Shown: positions 1-8,545 of the stretch, in pieces
Numbering within the stretch: position 1 is the stretch's first letter
How the letters are laid out: every line of letters begins with the position of its first letter
Source: Rhizobiaceae bacterium UBA1291
GTDB lineage: Bacteria > Pseudomonadota > Alphaproteobacteria > Rhizobiales > Rhizobiaceae
Direction: 5' to 3'
Assembly: GCA_002307905.1 (NCBI GenBank)
Contig: DBUL01000062.1
Location: forward strand, 10,394 to 21,106
Length of the DNA stretch: 10,713 bases
Program-made: the position numbers and the translations under genes
Notes under the pieces: model-generated
Database searches by the model: none
What the model saw: the letters and a program-made list of their open reading frames with translations, nothing else
Told to the model about the DNA's origin: nothing

Positions 1-1
1 C

Positions 2-2356
<2,355 letters not shown>

Positions 2357-2384
2357 CGTCAAGAAGGTTAAGTAGATAGCCCAG

Positions 2385-2414
2385 AAAAGGCGGCCTCGCG
2401 GTCGCCTTTTTCTT
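2385..2414 (+). terminator. Intrinsic terminator of secA
   Basis: An 11-bp stem (left arm 2385-2395, right arm 2400-2410) with one G-T wobble closes on the tetraloop TCGC. The stem carries A's on the left and T's on the right, and the T-rich tail runs to 2414. It lies 29 bases after the secA stop and separates secA from the flippase gene, so the flippase unit probably has its own promoter. Confidence 0.88.
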
Positions 2415-2482
2415 GAACCGACATACCTCCGTCCAAGGAAGCGGAACCGTTTCTTAACCGCAAACTGACAAGTTCACTTATA

Positions 2483-2512
2483 TTGTCATTGCGTCACCGG
2501 CGGGCCTATAGT
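2483..2512 (+). promoter_or_regulatory. Candidate sigma-70 promoter of the flippase unit
   Basis: TTGTCA (2483-2488), an 18-base spacer and TATAGT (2507-2512) form a plausible sigma-70 promoter in the only gap between the secA terminator and the flippase gene. Transcription would be expected to begin about 6-8 bases after the -10 box, at 2518-2520. That is practically on the ATG at 2520 and downstream of the alternative GTG at 2511. If this promoter is used, the ATG is the start and the mRNA is leaderless or nearly so. The call rests on sequence match alone. Confidence 0.4.
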
Positions 2513-2519
2513 GTTGATC

Positions 2520-3923
2520 ATGGAGGTCATCCAGAGAGCAGAGAAGCTGCTGCCATCCGGCCTGCATCCGGCGTTGCATCAGCTTGCCTCGGTGTTGACC
2601 CGCGAGGACGAGACGGCGCGGGCCCAGCGCATGGCGCTGATCGCCTTTGCCATCCGCGTCATCTCGGCGGCCGTCGCCCTCATCGCGCAGATCGTGCAGG
2701 CCCGGCTGATGGGGGAGTTCGAATACGGTATCTTCGTCTTCGTCTGGGTGCTGGTCGTGGTATTCGGCAATCTCTCCTGCCTCGGTTTTCACACCGTCGT
2801 GATCCGCTTCCTTCCGCAATACGATGCCCGCAACGAGCTCGACGAAATCCGCGGACTGACGACGACGGCTTGGGTCTTCTCGATCAGTTCGGCAAGCGCG
2901 CTCGCCGTCTTCGGTTTCCTGTTCCTGCATTTCTTCGGCGATCTGATCGAGGGATACTACCTGATCCCGCTGGTCCTCGGCCTTTTGGCGCTGCCGATGA
3001 TCGCGCTTGGCGACGTGCTAGACGGCACCGCGCGGGCCCATACCTGGCCGATCGTCGCACTGAGCCCGACCTATATCATCCGCCCGCTGCTCATCCTCGG
3101 CTTCATGCTGGCGGCCGTCGCCTTCGGCGCGCCGCGCACAGCGACGACGGCGATGGAGGCGGCGCTTGCCGCGACCTATCTCACCAGTCTTGCCCAGTTG
3201 CTGGCGATCGGCCGCAGGCTCAAGGCGCGCTATATAGCCGGCCCGCGCAAGATCGACTTTCTCGCCTGGTTCAAGGTCGCCATCCCGATCTTCCTGATCG
3301 ACGGCTTCGGCTTCCTGCTCACCAATTCCGACGTGGTGGTGGTCGGATTCTATCTGGAACCAGACCAGGTGGCGATCTACTTCGCCGCCGCCAAGACCAT
3401 GGCGCTGGTGCAATTCGTCATCTTCGCCGTCAAGGCCGCCGCCGCCCCGCGCTTCTCGGCGATGATGTCTGAGGCAGACCTGCGCCCGGTTGCCACCTTT
3501 GCCGGCACTACGGTACGGTGGAGTTTCTGGCCTTCGCTCCTGGTCGGAACCTGCGTGCTCCTCGCCGGCGATTTTCTCTTGTCACTGTTCGGCAACGCCT
3601 TTACAGCCGGCTACTGGCTGATGGCGATCCTCTTTGCCGGAAGCCTGGCCAAGGCGGCGGTCGGCCCGGCCGAGGTGTTGCTGACCATGGCTGGCAAGCA
3701 GCAGCTGTGCGTGCTGGTCTATGTCGTGGCGCTCACCGCGAATATCGGCCTCAATGTCACGCTGATCCCGCTTTACGGCTTGACCGGCGCGGCCACCGCC
3801 ACGGCGGCGGCGATGATGGTCGAGGCGCTTCTTCTGCATGTCGCCGTGCGAAGCTCGCTCGAAATCGTGCTCTTCGTCTTCGCCGACCCACTTGCGATAC
3901 TAAACAAGACGAGGGCGTCCTGA
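2520..3923 (+). CDS. Polysaccharide flippase, Wzx/MOP superfamily
   Basis: This is a multi-pass inner-membrane protein of about 467 residues, which fits the MOP/Wzx family that flips undecaprenyl-linked oligosaccharides from the cytoplasmic to the periplasmic face. A short polar N-terminal stretch of about 40 residues precedes roughly twelve hydrophobic helices. The first includes RMALIAFAIRVISAA followed by QIVQARLMGEFEYGIF, an arrangement typical of the first helix pair of O-antigen/teichoic-acid exporters. The C-terminal half has the IPLYGLTGAATATA segment characteristic of the polysaccharide biosynthesis C-terminal domain. An in-frame GTG at 2511 would add three residues. Neither start has a convincing Shine-Dalgarno sequence, and I prefer the ATG because the candidate promoter overlaps the GTG. 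The acyltransferase gene begins 2 bp after the stop, so the two are almost certainly co-transcribed. The cargo is unknown. A lipid II or other lipid-oligosaccharide flippase is a less likely alternative. Confidence 0.85.
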   Translation: MEVIQRAEKLLPSGLHPALHQLASVLTREDETARAQRMALIAFAIRVISAAVALIAQIVQARLMGEFEYGIFVFVWVLVVVFGNLSCLGFHTVVIRFLPQYDARNELDEIRGLTTTAWVFSISSASALAVFGFLFLHFFGDLIEGYYLIPLVLGLLALPMIALGDVLDGTARAHTWPIVALSPTYIIRPLLILGFMLAAVAFGAPRTATTAMEAALAATYLTSLAQLLAIGRRLKARYIAGPRKIDFLAWFKVAIPIFLIDGFGFLLTNSDVVVVGFYLEPDQVAIYFAAAKTMALVQFVIFAVKAAAAPRFSAMMSEADLRPVATFAGTTVRWSFWPSLLVGTCVLLAGDFLLSLFGNAFTAGYWLMAILFAGSLAKAAVGPAEVLLTMAGKQQLCVLVYVVALTANIGLNVTLIPLYGLTGAATATAAAMMVEALLLHVAVRSSLEIVLFVFADPLAILNKTRAS

Positions 3924-3925
3924 AC

Positions 3926-5203
3926 ATGGGAGAACCACCGATCGACAACGAGAGCATGAACAGCAGCGCCAACCGCCTGGTGGACAACCTGGCGAGCGAG
4001 ACGGCCCGCCGGCCGGCTGCGGACCTGTGTCTTGACGTCGGCCGTCCGGGCCGGCAGCTCAGCATCTATCCCGGTCGCGCAGGATATGACCTGCAGGAGG
4101 AACTCGATTACCTCACCTATCGGGTAATGGAGGCAAATGTCTTCTTCGCGCCGCGTTTCCTCGCCCCCGCGATGCCACGTCTCGACGACCGGCAGGTCCG
4201 CTTCGCCGTCATTCGGGACGAGGACGCCCGCCGCAGCCGCGTGCGTCTCATGATGCCTTTTTCGGTCGAGAAGCCCGGCTTCTCGGTCGGACCGTCGATC
4301 CTGCGCGTCTGGTCCAATGTGTTCGGGCCGCTCGGCACGCCGTTGGTTGATGCAGAAGGGGCGGCGGAAACCATCGACAACCTGCTCGAGGCGCTCGCTC
4401 GCCCTGAAGCGAAGCTGCCCGACGTGCTCGTCCTGCCGGACCTGCGCCTCAACGGCCGTTTCACGCAGTTGATCAAGGCAGTGGCGATCAGCCGCGACCT
4501 GCCGCTGACGATCACCAACACCTTCGCTCGGCCGATACTTCAAAGCGAAGAGGACGGCGACACCTATCTCAAGTCGACGATCTCAAGGAACCACCTGCGC
4601 GAAATGCGCCGGCAGTTCCGACTTCTGGGAGAGGCAGGCCGCGTCAGCTACAACGTCGCGCGCCAGCCGGAGGAGATCCGCGTCAGGATGGAGGAATTCC
4701 TGGCATTGGAGGCCAGCGGCTGGAAGGGCCGCAAGCGCTCCGCGATGGTCATGGACCGTTACCATGCCGCCTTCGCCCGCGAAGCGATCACGAACCTGGC
4801 GGAAGTCGATGCCGTGCGCATCCACACGCTCGACCTTAACGGGCGGGCGATCGCCTCGATGGTGGTCTTCATCATGGCCGGCGAGGCTTATACATGGAAA
4901 ACCGCGTTTGACGAGCGCTATGCCCGCTTCTCGCCGGGCAAGCTGCTGATCGCTGACCTGACCGACTGGCATCTCGATGACCCGAACATCGAGCGCACCG
5001 ACAGCTGCGTCATGACGGACCATACGATCGTGAACCGCTTCTGGAAGCAGCGCGAGGAAATGGGAACGCTGCTGATCGGCCTGAAACACAATGCCGACCG
5101 CGATACGCGCCAGGCCGCGACCCAGTTGCACATGTACAGCAACACGCGCAACCTCGCCCGCATCCTGCGCGACAAGATCCTGTCGCGCCGCTTCAACGAC
5201 TAA
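3926..5203 (+). CDS. BioF2-like (CelD-like) GNAT acyltransferase
   Basis: This protein of 425 residues has an N-terminal region of about 190 residues followed by the BioF2-like GNAT domain (Acetyltransf_6 family). Typical features are ISRNHLREMRRQFRLL near residue 219, LEASGWKGRKRS near 260, AYTWKTAFDERY near 318 and the acyl-CoA-binding-type stretch RFSPGKLLIADL near 330. Relatives occur in bacterial cellulose, exopolysaccharide and capsule loci and are thought to acylate sugars or lipid carriers, but few have a proven reaction. The start at 3926 is chosen because GAGGG (3911-3915) lies 10 bases upstream and the flippase stop is only 2 bp away, implying translational coupling. A second in-frame ATG at 3956 is possible. 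The frame is open far upstream inside the flippase gene, but that extension is arginine/glycine-rich shadow sequence. The likely role is modification of the glycan exported by the neighbouring flippase, which is inferred from context. Confidence 0.82.
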   Translation: MGEPPIDNESMNSSANRLVDNLASETARRPAADLCLDVGRPGRQLSIYPGRAGYDLQEELDYLTYRVMEANVFFAPRFLAPAMPRLDDRQVRFAVIRDEDARRSRVRLMMPFSVEKPGFSVGPSILRVWSNVFGPLGTPLVDAEGAAETIDNLLEALARPEAKLPDVLVLPDLRLNGRFTQLIKAVAISRDLPLTITNTFARPILQSEEDGDTYLKSTISRNHLREMRRQFRLLGEAGRVSYNVARQPEEIRVRMEEFLALEASGWKGRKRSAMVMDRYHAAFAREAITNLAEVDAVRIHTLDLNGRAIASMVVFIMAGEAYTWKTAFDERYARFSPGKLLIADLTDWHLDDPNIERTDSCVMTDHTIVNRFWKQREEMGTLLIGLKHNADRDTRQAATQLHMYSNTRNLARILRDKILSRRFND

Positions 5204-5235
5204 GCAATGGCTGCTGGGGCTGGAGCGTTTCCTGT

Positions 5236-6873
5236 CTAGGCGGCGGCCACCGCAAGCTCACGGTCGCGCAGCAGCCGGCGGATGACCTTGCCGCTGGTGG
5301 TGAGCGGCATCTCGTCGATGAACTCCACCTCGCGTGGATACTCGTGCATGGACAAGCGGTTCTTCACCCAGTCGCTGATCTCGGCGGCGAGCGCAGGCGT
5401 GGGCGCGTAGCCGTCGGTGAGAACGACGAAGGCCTTGACGATCTCGGTGCGCAGAGGGTCCGGCTTACCCACCGCCGCCGCGAGCCGGACCGCCGGATGG
5501 CCGACCAGGCAGTCTTCGATCTCGGCCGGGCCGATGCGGTAGCCAGACGAGGTGATGACATCGTCGTCGCGGCCGAAGAACTCGACAAAGCCGTCCTCAT
5601 CCTGGCGACCGAGATCGCCGGTCTTCATCCAGTCGCCGACGAACTTGCGCGTGGTCGCGTCCTCGTCGTTCCAATAGCCGAGGAACATCACCGGATCGGG
5701 TCTTGCGACTGCCACCTGGCCGGTCACGCCCACACGCACCTCGCGGCCATCGTCATCGATGATCGCCACGCGATGGCCCGGAACCGGGCGGCCGATGGCG
5801 CCGGCCCGGGTCACGCCGAGGTGGGCAGCCGAGCCGAGGACGAAATTGCACTCGGTCTGGCCGTAGAACTCATTCGGCACGATGCCGAGCGTCGTCTTCA
5901 CCCATTCATAGGTCTCGCGGCCGAGCGACTCACCGGCCGAGCCGATGCTACGCAAAACAAGATCGTATTTTTCCCGCGGTTTTTCGACCGATTTGAGCAG
6001 GCGTAGTGCTGTCGGCGGGATGAAGGCATTCTTCACCTGCATCTCGGCCATGATGCGGAAGGCCATGCCTGGATCGAACTTCTGCGCTGCCGAGGAGACC
6101 ACCGGCACGCCCAGCATCAGCGCGGGAAGCAGCGCATTGAGCAGCCCGCCGGCCCAAGCCCAGTCGGACGGCGTCCACATTTTGTCGCCCGGCTTGGGCA
6201 AAAAGTCATGGACCATCTGGAAGCCCGGTATGTGACCCGGCAGCACGCGATGGCCATGCAGCGCGCCCTTCGGCGGCCCGGTGGTGCCTGAGGTGAAGAT
6301 CATCAGCGCGGGCGTGTCCGGACCGGTATCGGCGACCTCGAAGACGGACGGATGGGCGGCGACGAGTTCGGCAAAGGAATGAACCGCGCCGGAGGCGATC
6401 CCGGTCGAGACCACATGCTCGAGAGCCGGCAGGTGCGGCCGGATTTCTTCCAGGCGCGAGAGCCCGAAGTCATTGGTGACGATTGCCTTGGCACCGGCGG
6501 CCGACAGCCGGTATTCCAGCGCCTCCACGCCGAACAAGAGCGCCAGCGGCAGGGCGATGGCGCCCATCTTATAGATCGCCACATGGGCGATCACGGTCTC
6601 GAAGGATTGCGGCAGGAGAAGCGCGACGCGGTCGCCGGGACCGATGCCGAGCGAGATCAGCGCATTGGCAAAGGCTGCTGACCGGGCCGAAAGTTCGCCA
6701 TAGGTCATCGACAGGTGATGGCCGTCCGGCGAGAAATGCTCGAGGCAGATACGCCCGGGATGGTGCATCGCCCAGTCGTCACTGACTGCGCGGCCGATAT
6801 TGAAGGTGGCCGGGATCTCCCACGAAAAATTGCGGAAAATGCGCTCGTAGGAACTGCTATCAGGCAGAAACAT
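5236..6873 (-). CDS. AMP-forming acyl-CoA synthetase (ANL superfamily)
   Basis: This 545-residue enzyme activates a carboxylic acid with ATP to an acyl-adenylate and transfers it to CoA. All diagnostic motifs are present: the P-loop FTSGTTGPPKGALHGH near residues 191-206, FYGQTE near 335, the hinge-region segment WMKTGDLG near 415, YRIGPAEIE near 448, and TTSGKVIRR near 524-532 with the catalytic lysine at about 528. The overall pattern (DWAWAGGLLNALLPAL, then IPPTALRLL) is closest to medium-chain or acetyl/propionyl-type synthetases rather than long-chain FadD, but the substrate cannot be fixed from sequence. The ATG at 6873 begins MFLPDSSSYERIF. An in-frame TTG at 6891 has AAGGG four bases upstream and would add six residues, so it is a real alternative. 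The gene converges on the acyltransferase with a 32-bp gap and has no metabolic partner in the window. Confidence 0.92.
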   Translation of the reverse strand: MFLPDSSSYERIFRNFSWEIPATFNIGRAVSDDWAMHHPGRICLEHFSPDGHHLSMTYGELSARSAAFANALISLGIGPGDRVALLLPQSFETVIAHVAIYKMGAIALPLALLFGVEALEYRLSAAGAKAIVTNDFGLSRLEEIRPHLPALEHVVSTGIASGAVHSFAELVAAHPSVFEVADTGPDTPALMIFTSGTTGPPKGALHGHRVLPGHIPGFQMVHDFLPKPGDKMWTPSDWAWAGGLLNALLPALMLGVPVVSSAAQKFDPGMAFRIMAEMQVKNAFIPPTALRLLKSVEKPREKYDLVLRSIGSAGESLGRETYEWVKTTLGIVPNEFYGQTECNFVLGSAAHLGVTRAGAIGRPVPGHRVAIIDDDGREVRVGVTGQVAVARPDPVMFLGYWNDEDATTRKFVGDWMKTGDLGRQDEDGFVEFFGRDDDVITSSGYRIGPAEIEDCLVGHPAVRLAAAVGKPDPLRTEIVKAFVVLTDGYAPTPALAAEISDWVKNRLSMHEYPREVEFIDEMPLTTSGKVIRRLLRDRELAVAAA

Positions 6874-7106
6874 GTGTGTAGTCCGTTTCAATATGCCCTT
6901 TTGCTATCATCCATTTCGCAGCAGCACAATGGAACGGCACGAGGCCACAGCTGGGAGCGCAGGCGGGACCGCATTGCTGGACACCGTTCGCGGGACCATG
7001 CTAACCAATCAGCCAGATGAAAGGCGCCGTAGGCGGCCCTATCACCGCTTCGCCAGACTTTGGCATGGCCTTGTATTTTTCGAGTTAACCGGCAGAGACC
7101 AGATCC
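6874..7106. other. Divergent intergenic region between synthetase and antitoxin-like gene
   Basis: These 233 bases must hold the promoters of the minus-strand synthetase and the plus-strand small gene. I see no convincing -35/-10 pair for either. A direct repeat of GCGGGACC occurs at 6963-6970 and 6990-6997, with starts 27 bp apart. The 60 bases before the small gene are AT-richer than their surroundings (TTGTATTTTTCGAGTTAACC near 7070-7090), as expected for a promoter. Open frames crossing the region on both strands have no recognisable protein similarity. Confidence 0.5.
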
Positions 7107-7547
7107 ATGAAAACACCGAACAAGAGCAGACGTCTCGCCCAACCCGTCCAACAAGTGACTGTCGATGCCGGGCTTCTGCCGAAAGCCCCCGGCAAGGGAC
7201 GTGGCACAGCCGCAGATCGTCCGGCAACGGCCACGGTCAACATTGTCGCCCCCGTTCACCCGGGGGCAAAGGCCATGCGCCAGAGAATGAAGCAGCAGGC
7301 GATGAATTCGGCGCTCACGAGGATCGGCGCAGCCATCGAGAGCGGGGAGATGCCACCGGCGGAAGCCAAGCGACTGGTTCTTGGACGCGTCGTCAAGGGC
7401 CTGGGCTCGGTCGAGGCCGCCGAAAAATGGTATCGCAGCCAGCACCTGAGCGAATTCGGCGGCCGGACCCCGGCCCAGTTGGTGCGTGCCGGGCAGCTGA
7501 AAATGCTGCTCGAACATATCAACACCATGTCAGCCGCGAAGACCTGA
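7107..7547 (+). CDS. Small protein with antitoxin Xre/MbcA/ParS-like C-terminal domain
   Basis: The 146-residue product is basic. Its N-terminal part of about 60 residues (MKTPNKSRRLAQ...) looks disordered and is followed by a helical part. From about residue 95 to the end, GSVEAAEKWYRSQHLSEFGG and then RTPAQLVRAGQLKMLLEHI match the layout of the toxin-binding domain of Xre/MbcA/ParS antitoxins (DUF2384): an A-x-x-W segment, GG-x-TP, then a helix ending the protein. I do not see the N-terminal Xre helix-turn-helix of the canonical antitoxins, and no RES-domain toxin gene lies on either side. The weak purine stretch GGCAGAGA precedes the ATG. The gene is isolated, with a divergent synthetase on its left and a dehydrogenase relic and tRNA on its right. 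It could be a solitary regulator, a remnant antitoxin or a conserved rhizobial protein of other function. The domain call is by eye. Confidence 0.62.
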   Translation: MKTPNKSRRLAQPVQQVTVDAGLLPKAPGKGRGTAADRPATATVNIVAPVHPGAKAMRQRMKQQAMNSALTRIGAAIESGEMPPAEAKRLVLGRVVKGLGSVEAAEKWYRSQHLSEFGGRTPAQLVRAGQLKMLLEHINTMSAAKT

Positions 7548-7552
7548 ACCCT

Positions 7553-7628
7553 CTATCGGGCGGTATACCCCCCATCGACCGGATAGATGCACCATTGCCG
7601 CCACTTCCTCTGGCGTGGCTTCAAGCGG
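7553..7628 (-). pseudogene. Remnant of a short-chain dehydrogenase/reductase C-terminus
   Basis: Reading the minus strand, one frame gives PLEATPEEVAAMV (7628 down to about 7590), the usual segment before the last helix of SDR-family dehydrogenases. The next few bases, in a different frame, give IYPVDGGYTAR followed directly by a TAG at 7553-7555, which is the classical SDR C-terminal end. The two pieces are in the right order and orientation but are joined directly. About 14 codons that normally lie between them (the FLAS...TGA part) are missing and the frame is broken. Nothing of the catalytic or NAD-binding part is found upstream, where the tRNA gene lies. The stop is 5 bp from the stop of the antitoxin-like gene. 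Intact homologues would be about 250 residues long, so this is a decayed relic. The identification rests on two short motifs. Confidence 0.6.
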
Positions 7629-7675
7629 ACAAAAAACACGCGGTCGGTGGCCAAGCAGGGCGTATGCAAATAGAA

Positions 7676-7760
7676 TGGTGCCCCATGCCGGAATCGAACC
7701 AGCACTCCTTTCGGAACTCGATTTTGAGTCGAGCGCGTCTACCAGTTCCGCCAATGGGGC
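7676..7760 (-). tRNA. tRNA-Leu(CAA)
   Basis: The minus strand folds as a class II tRNA of 85 bases. The acceptor stem GCCCCAT pairs with ATGGGGC, the D arm is GCGGAACTGGTAGACGCGC, and the anticodon stem CTCGA/TCGAG encloses the loop CTCAAAA with anticodon CAA (leucine, codon UUG). A long variable arm (TTCCGAAAGGAGT) is followed by the T arm with TTCGAAT. The discriminator is A and the 3' CCA is encoded (7676-7678). All three readable minus/plus frames across it are the well-known spurious peptides that tRNA genes of this type produce. No integrase or duplicated 3' end is seen, so there is no evidence that it currently serves as an attachment site. Confidence 0.97.
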
Positions 7761-7794
7761 ACAAAAGCGTCATATGTCGGTAGGACAGCGCCGG

Positions 7795-7822
7795 ACTATA
7801 CGAAGCGCCCCGAGCCGGTCAA
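7795..7822 (-). promoter_or_regulatory. Sigma-70 promoter of tRNA-Leu
   Basis: On the minus strand, TTGACC (7822-7817), a 16-base GC-rich spacer and TATAGT (7800-7795) lie upstream of the tRNA. The expected transcription start near 7788 leaves a 5' leader of about 28 bases before the mature tRNA end at 7760. Both boxes are close to consensus for a rhizobial housekeeping promoter. Confidence 0.72.
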
Positions 7823-7950
7823 CAGACTTTTTTCGCCGAAGCGCCTTCACGCGATTGTTTTGCTCCGGGATGATGCGTTGCAGCGCCGGGCATTTACAGA
7901 GAGCTGTCGCTTGACTAAAACCGCTCGGCCCGACGATCAGGAAAACAACC

Positions 7951-8532
7951 ATGCTGCGCCGCCTCTATGATTGGACCATGTCGCTGGCGGGAACGCGCCA
8001 TGCCGAGAAGGCGCTGTTCGGCGTTTCCTTCGCAGAGAGTTCGTTCTTTCCCATTCCGCCGGACGTGCTGCTGATCCCGATGGCAATCGCCAAGCCGGCG
8101 CATTGGATCAGGCTGGCGCTGATCTGCACCGTGGCCTCGGTACTCGGCGCCTTTCTCGGCTATGCGATCGGCATGTTCCTCTACGACATGATCGGCAAGC
8201 CGATCCTGGCCTTCTACGGCAAGGAAAACGCCTTCGAGCAGGTGGCCGAGTGGTATAACGTCTGGGGCGGATGGGGCGTGCTCTTTGCCGCCGTCACGCC
8301 TTTCCCCTACAAGGTTCTGACAATTTTCTCCGGCGCGACGGGGCTCAACTTCTTCGTCTTCACGCTGGTCAGCGTCGTGGGTCGGGCCGCGCGATTTTTC
8401 CTCGTCGCCTGGCTTCTCGGTCGATACGGCGAGCCGATCCGGATCTTCATCGAGAAATATCTCAGCCTTCTTTTCACCCTGTTTCTGGTGCTGCTTCTCG
8501 GCGGCTTCTACCTGGTGAAATTCGCCTTCTGA
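7951..8532 (+). CDS. YqaA-type DedA/VTT-family membrane protein
   Basis: This 193-residue integral membrane protein belongs to the DedA (SNARE-associated/VTT) superfamily, YqaA branch. Some DedA members have been linked to undecaprenyl-phosphate or phospholipid transport and to proton-motive-force maintenance; the YqaA branch has no settled substrate. Visible hallmarks are the re-entrant-type segment FAESSFFPIPPDVLLIPM (residues 27-44, acidic E29), a glycine-rich helix GAFLGYAIG (66-74), TPFPYKVLTIFSG (116-128) forming the second re-entrant-type loop, and the arginine-bearing GRAARFF (144-150). A final hydrophobic helix ends the protein. AGGA (7939-7942) lies eight bases before the ATG. The dsbB gene follows after 13 bp on the same strand, so the two probably form an operon. 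Length and motifs are normal for the family. Confidence 0.88.
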   Translation: MLRRLYDWTMSLAGTRHAEKALFGVSFAESSFFPIPPDVLLIPMAIAKPAHWIRLALICTVASVLGAFLGYAIGMFLYDMIGKPILAFYGKENAFEQVAEWYNVWGGWGVLFAAVTPFPYKVLTIFSGATGLNFFVFTLVSVVGRAARFFLVAWLLGRYGEPIRIFIEKYLSLLFTLFLVLLLGGFYLVKFAF

Positions 8533-8545
8533 CAGGATCGAGACA

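Noticed and set aside
2483..3472. A 329-codon plus-strand open frame overlapping the flippase gene
   Set aside because: It is arginine/glycine/proline-rich and lacks any domain pattern. It is a shadow of the GC-rich flippase codons, while the other frame gives a coherent 12-helix membrane protein.
3773..4543. A 256-codon minus-strand open frame opposite the flippase end and acyltransferase start
   Set aside because: Its composition is typical of an antisense shadow and it shows no motif. Both plus-strand genes here have clear family features.
7061..7078. Possible sigma-54 promoter (TGGCATGGCCTTGTA) before the antitoxin-like gene
   Set aside because: The GG and GC elements are not at the required spacing: TTG is one base too close, and the -12 GC is replaced.
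6888..7517. A 209-codon minus-strand open frame opposite the antitoxin-like gene
   Set aside because: It has many cysteines, tryptophans and histidines in no pattern and no recognisable domain, and it overlaps the synthetase start. The plus-strand frame has a coherent helical C-terminal domain.
7554..7588. Inverted repeat CTATC...GATAG after the antitoxin-like gene
   Set aside because: Only a 5-bp stem plus two interrupted pairs, with no T-run. It overlaps the SDR relic and is probably chance.
7631..7670. T-run on the minus strand about 40 bases after the tRNA as an intrinsic terminator
   Set aside because: Six T's are present, but I cannot form a stable GC stem immediately upstream, so the terminator call is not supported.
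7530..7754. Minus-strand peptide beginning MAELVDALDSKSS
   Set aside because: This is the familiar spurious translation of a tRNA-Leu gene. Only its tail, past the tRNA, carries the SDR relic described above.
7676..7760. tRNA-Leu as an active integration site of a mobile element
   Set aside because: No integrase gene, no second copy of the tRNA 3' end and no shift in base composition are visible in the window.
6872..7783. A 303-codon plus-strand open frame running through the intergenic region, the small gene and the tRNA
   Set aside because: It crosses a functional tRNA in antisense and is low-complexity charged sequence. It is not a gene.
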